In this document: positions 25,297 through 34,031 of the stretch, piece by piece
Layout: each line of letters opens with the position of its first letter
Position numbering within the stretch: position 1 is the first letter of the stretch
NCBI GenBank assembly: GCA_023428245.1
Contig: JAEYYX010000091.1
Span: forward strand, 62,001-126,000
Reading direction: 5' to 3'
DNA: 64,000 bases
From: Pseudomonadota bacterium
Lineage (GTDB): Bacteria > Myxococcota_A > Polyangia > Polyangiales > Polyangiaceae
Made by a program: the position numbers and the translations under genes
The notes under the pieces: model-generated
Told to the model about the DNA's origin: nothing
What the model saw: only the letters and a program-made list of their open reading frames with translations
Databases searched by the model: none

Positions 25297-25725
25297 ACAA
25301 GACGCCTCCGCGTGCCAGACGCGCTCGTTGAGTCACTCCGGGCACCTCCTGTGAGCTTTTCGTGACACCTGCTGAGCCACCCGCTCTGCCCTCGCGTGCC
25401 CCCTTCTGGCGGCCACCTTGTGGCCCCCCCTTGTTGTCGCCTCCACCCTTCCGGTGGCCACTGCCCCAGTCCCCCGCGGGCGCGAAGTTACGGATATCCA
25501 CAGCGCAATTTTGAAAGGCACCGGGGTCCCAAACTTCCCCTCCCGTGAGAAGATCGCGAGCGCTAACAATTTGTACAAGCCGGACACAGAAGCCTTTTCG
25601 GCGTGTTGCGGCTTTTCCGCCCCCATCGTGGCCCTACGGCTCGATCGGTGCCTGAAAAAGTTCGTTGAGGAAGCGTCGCCATCGAGGCCCGGCCTTCGCG
25701 CGCGATGCGTGAGAATTGGGCCCCT
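25297..25725. other. 429-bp divergent intergenic region
   Basis: Between the trmK-like start and the xylanase start. The trmK-like ribosome-binding site is at 25305-25309 (CCTCC on the + strand). A - strand open frame (25501-25136) has a Gly/Arg/Lys-rich beginning (MDIRNFAPAGDWGSG) but then runs antisense-frame into the methyltransferase gene and has no clear ribosome-binding site, so it is not called. Nothing else recognised. Confidence 0.45.
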
Positions 25726-27417
25726 ATGACAAAATTCTCGGCAAAATTTGCGCGGGCAGCAGCACTGCTTGGCGGTCTCTTTCTAGCCGCTTGCTCGTCG
25801 AACAATACTTTCGACCCCGGCGACGACTCCTCCGTTCATACGGGAGGAGCAACAAGCAGTGGCGGAGCACTCTCTTCCGGAGGCACGTTTTCAAGCGGTG
25901 GCTCGAACGGCGGAGGCCTCACGACGGGAGGATCGGCATCCGGAGGCGGTGGGAATGATACGTCCACCGGCGGAGCCCAAGGCTGCGCCGACGCAAGCTC
26001 CGCGTACCAGGGTACGCCAGGAGCAATCCCCGGAACCATTGAGGCGGAAAACTTCGACGTTAACGGATACCAAGATGGTACCCCCGGCAATGAAGGCGGT
26101 GAGTACCGGACGGACGTCGACGTCGATATCAAAGCCATCTCGGGTGGCCACGCGGTCGGCTGGATGACCCCCGGAGAGTGGCTCGAGTACACGGTGAACG
26201 TGCAGGAAACGGGGACGTACACTGTCTCGCTGCGCGCCGGCGCCGTCCAAGCCGGACGAACTCTCGAACTCTCAGTGTGTGGTCAGGATCTGACGACGCT
26301 CGAAGCGCCCGTCGTCTCCGATTGGGGAGAGACGGACACCGTAGAGGCAACCGCCACGCTCTCCCAAGGGTTGCAAGTCATCCGCCTCACCGTGGGCGCG
26401 AACCCCGATGTCGATATCGATTCTCTCACGTTCACCCGGGGCGGCGGCGGAGGTTCCGGAGGTGCCCCGGGCACAGGCGGCGGCGACACCGGCGGTGCAC
26501 CTTCGACCGGTGGTTTGAACCCCGGGACAGGCGGCGGTGAGCACGGCAAGTTCGTCGGCAACATCACCACCGGCAACTCCATTGATTCGAACGGCCTGAT
26601 CTACTCGGACTACTGGAACCAGATCACGCCCGAGAACGCAGGCAAGTGGGGCTCGATCCAGCGCAATGTCACGGACGCTCCGAACTGGTCGACCCTCGAT
26701 GCGATCTACGACTACACGGAGCAAAAGGGCATCATCTTCAAACAACACGCGTTCATTTGGGGTTCTCAGCAGCCGAACGGCTCGATCTCCGAGGCCAACG
26801 TCAAAGAATGGATGCGGGCGTTCTGTCAGCGCTACCCGAACACCAGGCTCATCGACGTCGTCAACGAGCCCCCTCCCCACACCACGCCGACCTACGCAAA
26901 CAACATCGGCGGCGGCACGAACGGCAACTGGCAGTGGATCACAAACGCCTTCAAATGGGCCCGCGAAGCCTGCCCGAACGCGATCCTGATCTTCAACGAC
27001 TACAACAACATCGAGTGGCCGAACGATAACCAACACTTCATCGACATCACCAAGACCGTCCTGCAAAACGGCGGACCGATCGATGCCCTGGGTGCTCAAT
27101 CTCACGACCTTGACCACGGCAGCGTCACTTTCCAGACCGTTGAACGCCTCCTCAACAAGCTCCACAACGACACGGGCCTGCCCGTGTACATTACTGAGCT
27201 CGACCTCAGCACCACCGACGACCAGCAGCAGCTAAGCCTTTACCAGCGCTATATGCCCCTCTTCATGGACTCGGACTTCGTCCCAGGCATCACGATCTGG
27301 GGCTGGATCTACGGGCGAACCTGGAGCCAAGCGCCGAACAGCGGCCTCGTCCGCGACGGTCGTTCTCGATCCGCGATGACCTGGCTCATGAACGAGCTCG
27401 GTCGTCCCGCACCGTAA
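25726..27417 (+). CDS. Endo-1,4-beta-xylanase (GH10) with CBM6, lipoprotein
   Basis: 563 residues from ATG 25726 (an ATG seven codons upstream at 25705 is possible). Signal peptide with lipobox LAAC (Cys about 23), Gly/Ser linker (30-85), a CBM6-type module (about 96-238: TIEAENFD, AVGWMTPGEWLEYTVNV, IRLTVGANPDVDIDSLTF), a second Gly linker, and a GH10 catalytic domain (about 274-558). GH10 signature residues are intact: DVVNEP with acid/base Glu381 and YITELDLS with nucleophile Glu492; WGWIYGRTW closes the active site. It would cleave internal beta-1,4-xylosidic bonds in plant xylan at the cell surface. Followed by a strong stem-loop. Confidence 0.94.
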   Translation: MTKFSAKFARAAALLGGLFLAACSSNNTFDPGDDSSVHTGGATSSGGALSSGGTFSSGGSNGGGLTTGGSASGGGGNDTSTGGAQGCADASSAYQGTPGAIPGTIEAENFDVNGYQDGTPGNEGGEYRTDVDVDIKAISGGHAVGWMTPGEWLEYTVNVQETGTYTVSLRAGAVQAGRTLELSVCGQDLTTLEAPVVSDWGETDTVEATATLSQGLQVIRLTVGANPDVDIDSLTFTRGGGGGSGGAPGTGGGDTGGAPSTGGLNPGTGGGEHGKFVGNITTGNSIDSNGLIYSDYWNQITPENAGKWGSIQRNVTDAPNWSTLDAIYDYTEQKGIIFKQHAFIWGSQQPNGSISEANVKEWMRAFCQRYPNTRLIDVVNEPPPHTTPTYANNIGGGTNGNWQWITNAFKWAREACPNAILIFNDYNNIEWPNDNQHFIDITKTVLQNGGPIDALGAQSHDLDHGSVTFQTVERLLNKLHNDTGLPVYITELDLSTTDDQQQLSLYQRYMPLFMDSDFVPGITIWGWIYGRTWSQAPNSGLVRDGRSRSAMTWLMNELGRPAP

Positions 27418-27460
27418 TAAAGTCGCCAAGAAGGAAGCCCCTGCCGGGCGCCTTTCCTGC

Positions 27461-27496
27461 CTGCCCCGTGCGCCCGAGAGTGGCGCCCCGGGGCAG
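27461..27496. terminator. Stem-loop between convergent xylanase and Omp85-like genes
   Basis: Stem of CTGCCCCG-TGCGCC with GGCGC-C-CCGGGGCAG (27461-27474 with 27482-27496), with nearly every base paired, within an outer 8-bp repeat AAGGAAGC (27431-27438) / GCTTCCTT. It fits a terminator serving both convergent genes (stops at 27417 and 27515); the run CTTCCTTTCATCCTT follows on the + strand. Confidence 0.65.
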
Positions 27497-27514
27497 CTTC
27501 CTTTCATCCTTCTC

Positions 27515-28975
27515 TCAGAAGGCGTGGCCCGACGTCAGATAGACCCCCACCGGCTCCGCATCCGGAGACCAGCCGGCGTCGAGAGCCACGACGAACGAGT
27601 CTTCGAAGAGCAGCCGGAGACCTCCTCCGATCGAATACTTCATTCCGAACCCGGTGCCGTCGAGCTCCTCACTGGCTCCGAAATCGGCCCAAAGGCGCCC
27701 GAAATCGACGAACTGGACAAGGCTCAAGGTCTGGTGGCCGAGCAAGTCGAACTCGAAAAGTTTGATCCGATTCTCAATGTTCGCGATGAACTTTACCTTG
27801 CCGTAGTAGCGCTGCGCTTCGATCCCGCGCACGCCCTTCTCTCCGCCAAAGGCATTCGAATAGTTGTCGAATCGCGAGAGTTCATAGACGGGCGGCGTGC
27901 CTAAGAGCACATCGAGCATCGCTCGTCCGGCGATCACCACCCGATCGCTCAAAGCATGATAGGCGCGCACCGCGAAGTAGCCCCGGCCCCAGGTCTCGGT
28001 GACCGGTGACATGCCGCCCGGTGCGAAGGTGAGCGAACTCGTTTGGTAGAATCCGTGCCGAGGCTCGACCTCGTTGTCTCGGGTGTCGAACTCGAGAGTG
28101 TAAACGTAGGCGCCGAAAACGTGGTCTTCGATCCCCGTGAGCATGCCTCGGACTTCCGAGGAGCCCGAACGCGCATCCTGCGCGAGGCGAGAATCGTCCG
28201 CCACACTCATCCAGACGTAGCTCCAGATCATGCCCGCGCTCAGGCGGATCTGGTGGGAGAAGTCGTGTGACAAAAAGACGCGCAGGGTGCCGTCCGCGTG
28301 CGTGTAGTCGTAGTAATGCTTCCCCTCGCCGTCCGGGTCCGGTAGGCCCGATCCGCCCCGCGTCGCCATGTTGCCAAGGCCGTAGTAGTTGACCCCGACG
28401 ACCTGCGTGAACGAGGGACGCAGGGTCAGCCTGAGGCCGCTCCCTAACACATCATCGAACACGGCCTTGAGGTAGTAGTCCTGAAATCGGGGCTCGAAGC
28501 TCTCGGTGTTGAACATCGCGACAGCGGCGAGCTCAGCGCTCCAGTGGTTCGAGTGGTCGTTCTTCGGATTCGGGCGGGTGACTGAGGCGAGCGCTCCTCC
28601 TCCCCAGCCGAAATCACTGTTACCGCCGATGATCGGCACGCCCGCCCACTGGTTTTTGGCTCGCTTTTTCTCTTCTTTTCCCCCGGACGAGCCCTCTCCT
28701 TCTTCTGGGCTGCCTTCTTCTGGTGAGGCGCTCTCTGGCTCCTCTTCATCCGTGGACTTCTTCGCGCCCACAGCGTTCCCCCTGCCCTCAGGACTCCCGT
28801 CGCCCTCTGTCTTTTCGACATCCTCTCCAGGGGCGCCTTTCGACGTCGCTTCGGCTGCGGTGACCGGTCGAAGTAAGACCTCCTCCGAAGGGAGCTCTTC
28901 CTCTGAGGCAAATGCGCGCGGAGAGACGAAGAGCGCTGAGGCGAAAAGGTACAAGACGAAAGGAGGAGGGCGCAT
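27515..28975 (-). CDS. Omp85/BamA-like outer-membrane surface-antigen barrel
   Basis: 486 residues from ATG 28975 (signal peptide FVLYLFASALFVSPRAFASEEE; the open frame continues upstream but with implausible sequence). A long acidic Glu/Ser-rich segment (about 30-130) precedes a C-terminal beta-barrel of the bacterial surface antigen (D15) type: GVPIIGGNSDFGWGGGA, TFEFDTRDNEVEPRHGFYQ-like strand (YVYTLEFDTRDNEVEPRHG), VRGIEAQRYYGK resembling the VRGY/F motif, and a terminal aromatic strand GVYLTSGHAF. No POTRA domains are visible, so it is not BamA itself; it resembles patatin-linked or stand-alone Omp85 barrels. Role likely secretion or surface transport; substrate unknown. Confidence 0.82.
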   Translation of the reverse strand: MRPPPFVLYLFASALFVSPRAFASEEELPSEEVLLRPVTAAEATSKGAPGEDVEKTEGDGSPEGRGNAVGAKKSTDEEEPESASPEEGSPEEGEGSSGGKEEKKRAKNQWAGVPIIGGNSDFGWGGGALASVTRPNPKNDHSNHWSAELAAVAMFNTESFEPRFQDYYLKAVFDDVLGSGLRLTLRPSFTQVVGVNYYGLGNMATRGGSGLPDPDGEGKHYYDYTHADGTLRVFLSHDFSHQIRLSAGMIWSYVWMSVADDSRLAQDARSGSSEVRGMLTGIEDHVFGAYVYTLEFDTRDNEVEPRHGFYQTSSLTFAPGGMSPVTETWGRGYFAVRAYHALSDRVVIAGRAMLDVLLGTPPVYELSRFDNYSNAFGGEKGVRGIEAQRYYGKVKFIANIENRIKLFEFDLLGHQTLSLVQFVDFGRLWADFGASEELDGTGFGMKYSIGGGLRLLFEDSFVVALDAGWSPDAEPVGVYLTSGHAF

Positions 28976-29109
28976 GAATGGGCATTTTTGCGAGCTAGGC
29001 TCGCAGCCAGTTGGCCCTAAGCAATAACCCCGCCAAGCGGAGCTTACGCCGGGAGAAGCTGCGGTGGAACGCCCCTGCTTCGAGAAGGCAAGCGACCCCG
29101 CGCGCTCCC

Positions 29110-29568
29110 TTACGGCTCCTGCGGATCGTCGGTACCCGTTCTGCCGCGCAGAAAGAATCGACGGGAGAATGCGAGAAGTCCCCGATCCTCCTCCACGACA
29201 ACGGCCTCGGCGCGAGCAAGCGCCGCCTCCCAATGGGGCGCAAAGCCGGGCGTACCCCGGAGGATCTCACGGAGCGCATGGTCGTAGACGTGCAACTGTC
29301 GGAGCTCGCGTCGATCGGGCTTGAGTTGCCATGCTTTCAGGGTCACCCGCAGGTTCTCGTTCATCTTCTCAAGCCGCTCGATCTCCGCCTTCCGTTGGAT
29401 CGTTCCCTCGTGAGCGAGCTCGATGTGAGCGTCGACGTGCGACCTGAGCTTCTTGAGCTCCGCCTCGAGCCGACGGCGCTCATGGAAGCCTCGGAACCAG
29501 ACGTAGACGCCAGGAAGCAGGCCGAGAAACAGCCCGACTCCAAAGATGGCCAAGAGCGCGGGATCCAT
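29110..29568 (-). CDS. Single-pass membrane protein with coiled coil, unknown function
   Basis: 152 residues. One N-terminal transmembrane helix (ALLAIFGVGLFLGLLPGVYVW, about 4-24), then a charged helical region with heptad character (about 30-80: RRRLEAELKKLRSHVDAHIE, EIERLEKMNENL) and a basic C-terminal segment. No family recognised. It begins 5 bp after the stop of the small membrane protein gene, so the two are likely one transcript. Confidence 0.65.
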   Translation of the reverse strand: MDPALLAIFGVGLFLGLLPGVYVWFRGFHERRRLEAELKKLRSHVDAHIELAHEGTIQRKAEIERLEKMNENLRVTLKAWQLKPDRRELRQLHVYDHALREILRGTPGFAPHWEAALARAEAVVVEEDRGLLAFSRRFFLRGRTGTDDPQEP

Positions 29569-29573
29569 CGGGA

Positions 29574-29855
29574 CTACTCAGGCGTCCCTGCGCCAGGGTC
29601 CGCCGCTCCGGGCTGACCGGACTTCGGGCGCCGGAGGAGCCAGGCGCCGAGGGGAGCGAGAACCGCACCACCGAGCGCGCAATAGAACTGCATGCGGACA
29701 AACTTGCTCAGCGCCGCCTCGACGTCTGCCTGACAACTGAAGGTTCCTCCGAGGGAGCTGAACAAAGCCGAGACGGCGCTTTGGCCAATGAGCGACCAAA
29801 TGATGAAGCCAACGGCTGCGCCTCCGAGGGCCCAGGTGAGAGTCCGCTTGAGCAT
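29574..29855 (-). CDS. Small two-helix membrane protein, unknown
   Basis: 93 residues from ATG 29855 (MLKRTLTWALGGAA; an upstream start at 29870 is possible). Two hydrophobic helices (about 8-30 and 55-75) separated by a loop with a Cys, and a Pro/Gly-rich tail. No homologous family recognised. Five bp upstream of the coiled-coil membrane protein gene. Confidence 0.55.
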   Translation of the reverse strand: MLKRTLTWALGGAAVGFIIWSLIGQSAVSALFSSLGGTFSCQADVEAALSKFVRMQFYCALGGAVLAPLGAWLLRRPKSGQPGAADPGAGTPE

Positions 29856-29935
29856 GCCGGGACGATACACCCCCTTGCGCCCGGGCCCAACGTCCCCCGA
29901 ACCCGCCTATTGGCAGGTTCACCGTGACAAGACCG

Positions 29936-30172
29936 TCAGTCGACCCGATCGACAGGGCCGCCCACCCCGGCTCGGTTCGCACAACTCGCACAGCAAAAGA
30001 ACTGACCATGAGCCTCGACGCCATGGCCAATGATCCGACAGGCGCAGTGGCCGCAGGTCGGGGCCAGCTTATGAATGGCGCACTCGAAGCAGTCGAACGT
30101 GTAGGTCCCCCCGCCCATCACCACCTCAAAGGTCTTGTCGTATTTGTTCCCGCACAGGTCACATTGTTTCAT
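29936..30172 (-). CDS. Small zinc-ribbon protein
   Basis: 78 residues from ATG 30172, with a GGGAGAGG ribosome-binding site immediately upstream on the - strand. Four CxxC-type pairs are arranged as CDLCGNKYDK, FDCFECAIHK, CGHCACRIIGHG and FFCCASCANR, consistent with two zinc sites. The pattern KTFEV-GGxxxxFDxFECAIHxLAPxCxHCxCRIxGHG is a recurrent small protein of unknown function in many phyla. Could mediate protein or nucleic-acid contacts; function unknown. Upstream sequence of the longer open frame (to 30307) is not protein-like. Confidence 0.78.
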   Translation of the reverse strand: MKQCDLCGNKYDKTFEVVMGGGTYTFDCFECAIHKLAPTCGHCACRIIGHGVEAHGQFFCCASCANRAGVGGPVDRVD

Positions 30173-30488
30173 GCCTCTCCCTTTCCTGCGTGCGCCCTCA
30201 GGCGGCCGGCCCTGCTCACTGCAACATCGAAGCGAGAGACACGTGCCACCCTCAATAGCGAGCGCTCTCCTGGTCTGACCCGACGCGCTATCGCGGTCAA
30301 TGTTCAAAGAGGCAGAAGAGACGCGGAATTTCCGAATGTCTCACATTTGAATCATTGACCAAGGAATCATTGACCAAGGGCGCGCGGAGCCTCTCGCATG
30401 ACCCGCGATACCCCAAGAAGCGCCACCGAATTCTCCGCCTGCGCCCGACGCACGTCGTTGGTTCTGACTTGCTGTGAGGCGGCGACAC
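30173..30488. other. 316-bp intergenic region with a 15-bp direct repeat
   Basis: Between the zinc-ribbon start and the OpgG-like stop. Contains two abutting perfect copies of AATCATTGACCAAGG (30350-30364, 30365-30379). No gene or RNA recognised. Confidence 0.55.
30350..30379. repeat. Tandem 15-bp duplication
   Basis: Two perfect adjacent copies of AATCATTGACCAAGG in non-coding sequence upstream of the zinc-ribbon gene (about 180-205 bp from its start). Could be a regulator half-site pair or a simple replication-slippage duplication. Confidence 0.9.
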
Positions 30489-32117
30489 TCAGCGCGGATG
30501 CCATTGGTAGAGCCAGGTCTCCGACAGAGGCTCATCCCCTCGCTTCAAGAACGCCCGCATCTCCACGGGCTCCTCTCCCTCCACTGTCAAATCGAACTGC
30601 GCGCGCCAGTGGCCCGGAATGTCGCTCGGGACCGCTTCCGTGAAGGCGTAGGAAAAACTGCCGCGTGAAGCCCAAAGCACAGGCTCAGGAAGCACACCAT
30701 AGGGCAGCTTCTCGAGTGGTCCCCCCATGAACTCCACGACGAACTTGCGAACGCCACTCGGACGAGGCTGCCCGGGTTGTCCCCCTCGTCCCGTCCTCGT
30801 CGCCACCACGCGCGCAAGGGGGCTCCGGTAGGGCTCGTCCGCGAGCCAATGGAGACGATAGTCGAACTTGTAACGCTCCCCGGCGCGAGCGGGCGCTTCA
30901 GGGACCCACATGGCGACGATGTTGTCGTGGATTTCATCGTCCGTCGGAATCTCAACAAGCTCGACGGATCCTTTCCCCCAAGTGCCGAGGGGTTCTACCC
31001 AGAGGCTCGGGCGCCGCTCGTAACGCACTCCGTCGAGGTAGTGGTCAAAGGCCCGGTCACGCTGAGACAGGCCAAACCCACGGGGATTTTCGTCCGCGAA
31101 AGCCGAGACGCTCGTCGTCCGAACGTTGTTGAGCGGTCGCCAGATGTGTTCGCCCTTCCCTGTCCAGAGAGCCAGGCCATCCGAGTCGTGCACCTCGGGC
31201 CGCCAATCAAGCCCCTCGCCATCCCTCGATTTTTCCGAGAACCAGTACATGGACGTGAGCGGAGCAATGCCGAATCTCTTCACGTCACTTCGCAGGAAGA
31301 TGGTCTGAGACACCTCCATCGTCACTCCCGCTCCTCGCTGCATCACAAAACGCGAGACCCCGACGACACTCGGGCCATCGAACAATCCATAGACGATGGC
31401 GGGGTCCTGCTCGGACTTCGGCTCTTCCAGGTAGATATGGGTGAAGGATGGGAACTCTTCGGGCTTGTCGACGGCCACGTCCAGAGCGATCGCCCGCGCG
31501 GAAAGGCCATACTGGTAAAGCTCACCGATCGCCCGAAAATACGTCGCTCCCAGGAACGCAACCCAGTCGTTCTTCTGCCAGGGGAGCTTCTCTTGGTCGC
31601 CGAGGCGTGATTCTTGGAAACGGAAACCAGCAAAACCGCTCCCGGGCGGAAGCTTCCGAGCCGGACTCTCCTCGGGCATCTCGAAGTAAGATTCGTCGTA
31701 CTGAATCTCTCGCGCGACCGAGCGCCCCTCCGAAAGGCTCACGACGTGCATCCTGACGGGTACCCGAAAGAACGTTCCCAAGTGGAAGAACGTGACAGGG
31801 TATTTTCCCGGGCCCCGAGCGAAGAGAGCGCGCTCGGTTTTGTACTTGAGCTTGCCGTGAGCGTCGTAGTCGATCTGTTCGAGGATCTCGGCCGGAGCCT
31901 GAGGGGGCGGAGCGTAGGGCTGCCGGGCGAGCTCTTCCGCGCGCTGAACGAGACCAGTGAAGGAGAAGGCTTCTGCAGATCCGAACCGCAGCGGCTCTTT
32001 CTCGGCCTTTGCCTGGGTCTCGACCGAGTTCGAAGACTCGGGGCGGGCGGCCTCCTTTGGAGCGCTGGCGCACGAGAAAAGAAGAAGCGAGGCGAGGATG
32101 ATCGGGGAGCGCTGCAT
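30489..32117 (-). CDS. OpgG/MdoG-like periplasmic glucan biosynthesis protein, lipoprotein form
   Basis: 542 residues. N-terminus SPIILASLLLFSC carries a lipobox (Cys about 16), unlike the usual cleavable signal of OpgG. The body matches the OpgG/OpgD family: FSFTGLVQRAEELARQPY, LEQIDYDAHGKLKYK, FPVTFFHLG-type segment (YPVTFFHLGTFFRVPVRMH), GFAGFRFQ, FLGATYFRAIGELYQYGLSARAIALD, TSMYWFSEKSRDG and DFRPEVHDSDGL-like (WRPEVHDSDGLA), with a C-terminal Ig-like domain. OpgG makes beta-1,6 branches or processes osmoregulated periplasmic glucans with the membrane synthase OpgH; no opgH is visible here. Length is typical. Confidence 0.9.
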   Translation of the reverse strand: MQRSPIILASLLLFSCASAPKEAARPESSNSVETQAKAEKEPLRFGSAEAFSFTGLVQRAEELARQPYAPPPQAPAEILEQIDYDAHGKLKYKTERALFARGPGKYPVTFFHLGTFFRVPVRMHVVSLSEGRSVAREIQYDESYFEMPEESPARKLPPGSGFAGFRFQESRLGDQEKLPWQKNDWVAFLGATYFRAIGELYQYGLSARAIALDVAVDKPEEFPSFTHIYLEEPKSEQDPAIVYGLFDGPSVVGVSRFVMQRGAGVTMEVSQTIFLRSDVKRFGIAPLTSMYWFSEKSRDGEGLDWRPEVHDSDGLALWTGKGEHIWRPLNNVRTTSVSAFADENPRGFGLSQRDRAFDHYLDGVRYERRPSLWVEPLGTWGKGSVELVEIPTDDEIHDNIVAMWVPEAPARAGERYKFDYRLHWLADEPYRSPLARVVATRTGRGGQPGQPRPSGVRKFVVEFMGGPLEKLPYGVLPEPVLWASRGSFSYAFTEAVPSDIPGHWRAQFDLTVEGEEPVEMRAFLKRGDEPLSETWLYQWHPR

Positions 32118-32229
32118 AGTCTTTTTTATCGAAGCGGCCCTTGAGCATTCTCGAGAGCTGCCTCTTCCTCAAGAGAGATCTGAAATTTTCGGAGCAAATG
32201 AACTCGAGAGCGCGTCTCTGAGCGGCCCA

Positions 32230-32814
32230 TCAGCGGCCCGGGTGCGCCTCCCAGAGCCCCTCAAAATGAAGAACCACTCCGAAGTCGTCGGTCTCGAGGT
32301 GCGCCGAGAACGGCTCGCCATCAATGAACGCTCGATAGAGGTAGAGGTGAGAGCCTTGTCGCTCGTAGATTTGTTCGAGTGCCTCGAGGTGAAGTTCGGG
32401 GTAACGAAGCCACGCGCAGCGCACCTCCGCCTTCTGGCCCACTTCGAGGTTGAGCCGCCGGATCGCGAGAGTGTTCGTGAAGGGCGTGAAGCCGAGATCG
32501 ATATCGAAGACACCGTCGAACTCCGGCGCAGGGATGCCCTTGCGACCGAAGTGCCCGAGACCATCAGCCTCGAGCCCGAGGAAAAAAGGCCTATCTCCGT
32601 GCTCCCCTTCAACCCGGACGACACGAGTACAAAACCGCTCATCGCACTCGATCGAATATCGGAATGAACTCAGGACACCGTCGTCCTCGAGATTGAGCAC
32701 GCCGCTCAGCCCGTACCCGGCGTCAAACTTTTCGAGACGCGCCTGCTCACGCCCAAGCCCATCAAGCCTTTGCCAGCTGACCTCGAAGGGCTGAGGAAAG
32801 GGAGAGTAGCTCAT
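32230..32814 (-). CDS. Putative glycolipid-binding family protein
   Basis: 194 residues from ATG 32814. The sequence fits the bacterial putative glycolipid-binding family (formerly DUF1089): FDAGYGLSGVL, FRYSIECDERFCTRVVRV, FDGVFDIDLGFTPFTNTLAIRRLNL and an LRYPELHLEALEQIYER tail. The TPFTNTLPIRRL-type motif is the family signature. No signal peptide, so probably cytosolic. Biochemical role in bacteria is not established. It lies on the same strand upstream of the OpgG-like gene (112 bp gap). Confidence 0.82.
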   Translation of the reverse strand: MSYSPFPQPFEVSWQRLDGLGREQARLEKFDAGYGLSGVLNLEDDGVLSSFRYSIECDERFCTRVVRVEGEHGDRPFFLGLEADGLGHFGRKGIPAPEFDGVFDIDLGFTPFTNTLAIRRLNLEVGQKAEVRCAWLRYPELHLEALEQIYERQGSHLYLYRAFIDGEPFSAHLETDDFGVVLHFEGLWEAHPGR

Positions 32815-32848
32815 CGCTCGTATCGTAACGGAAAAGCCCTCACGAAGG

Positions 32849-33157
32849 TCAGATATCTTCGAGCTGCTCGTCGGGCCCTCGTCCGGCGCCAGGACGTCCG
32901 GCCGTCTCGAGCCACGCGGAGAACCGCTTGTGAAGGTCGCGCCGCAGCGTCTCTCGCACCGTGTCGTCATCGAGCTCATGCAGGGCGCGATCGAGGTCGC
33001 TCTCGAAGTCCTCAGTGACCAAATGGGGGTTCGCGTTCAGCCACGAAACCCACGCCTCGAGGGCCTCTTCGCGTTCCCGCAGGGACAGCTCCGCGAGGTC
33101 CGCTAGGGGCGGCAGGTGCGGATGGATCTGGGCGGAGGTGTCTTCTGCGATAGTCAC
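32849..33157 (-). CDS. Small acidic helical protein, unknown
   Basis: 102 residues if started at GTG 33157; no ATG is near. Composition is strongly acidic and helical (LADLAELSLREREEALEAWV, then DFESDLDRALHELDDD) ending RGPDEQLEDI. No family recognised. The open frame continues upstream to 33382 but that part is Arg-rich and unlike the rest. It ends 34 bp before the glycolipid-binding-family gene on the same strand. Confidence 0.5.
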   Translation of the reverse strand: MTIAEDTSAQIHPHLPPLADLAELSLREREEALEAWVSWLNANPHLVTEDFESDLDRALHELDDDTVRETLRRDLHKRFSAWLETAGRPGAGRGPDEQLEDI

Positions 33158-33410
33158 GCCCCTCGCTTTGCAAATCTCAGGCCGATCTAGCCCTAGGGTT
33201 CCTCTCCATCGAGCGAACCGACTGCCCCCCGGAAAAATCGCGTTTTCGGCGCGCGAGTCCGGGGGATAACGGGCGATCCCCACTCCGCGCCCCTCCGCCC
33301 ACCTGGGGCATCTTTGCGCATTTCGTCCGTTTCGGAGCTCGTGCCCATTGGCCCCGCGGGCGGAGCGCCCCGTCAAGCGCAATAGCCCAGACGAAAACGC
33401 GTCCTGACCC

Positions 33411-34031
33411 TCAGAGTCCGAACGAGACGCCCAGAGAAAAGTAGGGATACCCGATCCGGAAGGTCAGCGCTGTGGACTGAGAAAAATGGTAGCGACCACC
33501 GAGCTGAATGACGGGGAAGGCCCCCGCGGTCCCGGAGCCGTCGAACTCGTGATGCTGGTAATAGATCCCGATGCCTGGCTCCGCGAAGACGCTCCAAGCG
33601 GGATCGAGGAAGAAGTTCCACTGAAAAACGACGGGAACCAGCACCTGCAGCGCAGGACCAGGCGCCCCTCGGACCCGCACGCAGACCCGCTCGCGGCCGG
33701 CACCTCGGTATTCTTCACAGTCTCCGGCGAAGGCGCCCCCGCCCGAGTAGCGCATCAGATCAATCCCGAAGCCGATCGCAGCCGAGTCGTTCACGCCGTC
33801 GATCAGCCCGCGCTCGGCAACAGGAATGCTCAAACGGAGACCGGCGCCGAAGCTCGACCCGCCGTAATAACCGGGCATCCCAAAGCCAAGGGCTAGATGA
33901 GGCTCGAGTTCGACGGAATACTTCGGGTGGTCCCCGTCGCGCTGGATGATCGACTCGGCCGACGCGCCCTTCGCCCAGAGGGCGCTCGAAAGGACCAAGG
34001 ACAGGACTGAAATACCTCTTCTGCCCATCAT
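33411..34031 (-). CDS. Outer-membrane beta-barrel-like protein
   Basis: 206 residues. Signal peptide ISVLSLVLSSALWAKGASA, then alternating-residue strands typical of a small 8-strand barrel: YSVELEPHLALGFG, GAGLRLSIPVAE, LQVLVPVVFQWNFF, WSVFAEPGIGIYYQHH, LGGRYHFSQSTALTFRIGYPYFSLGVSFGL with a C-terminal aromatic/Leu. An internal disulfide is possible (CEEY...VCVRV). Function unknown. Its start codon overlaps the upstream stop as ATGA (34028-34031), so translation is coupled to the Cys-rich lipoprotein gene. Confidence 0.75.
   Translation of the reverse strand: MMGRRGISVLSLVLSSALWAKGASAESIIQRDGDHPKYSVELEPHLALGFGMPGYYGGSSFGAGLRLSIPVAERGLIDGVNDSAAIGFGIDLMRYSGGGAFAGDCEEYRGAGRERVCVRVRGAPGPALQVLVPVVFQWNFFLDPAWSVFAEPGIGIYYQHHEFDGSGTAGAFPVIQLGGRYHFSQSTALTFRIGYPYFSLGVSFGL

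Noticed and set aside
25136..25501. Gly/Arg-rich 121-residue frame on the - strand
   Set aside because: Beginning looks protein-like but it overlaps the trmK-like gene in another frame and lacks a ribosome-binding site; kept only as a note.
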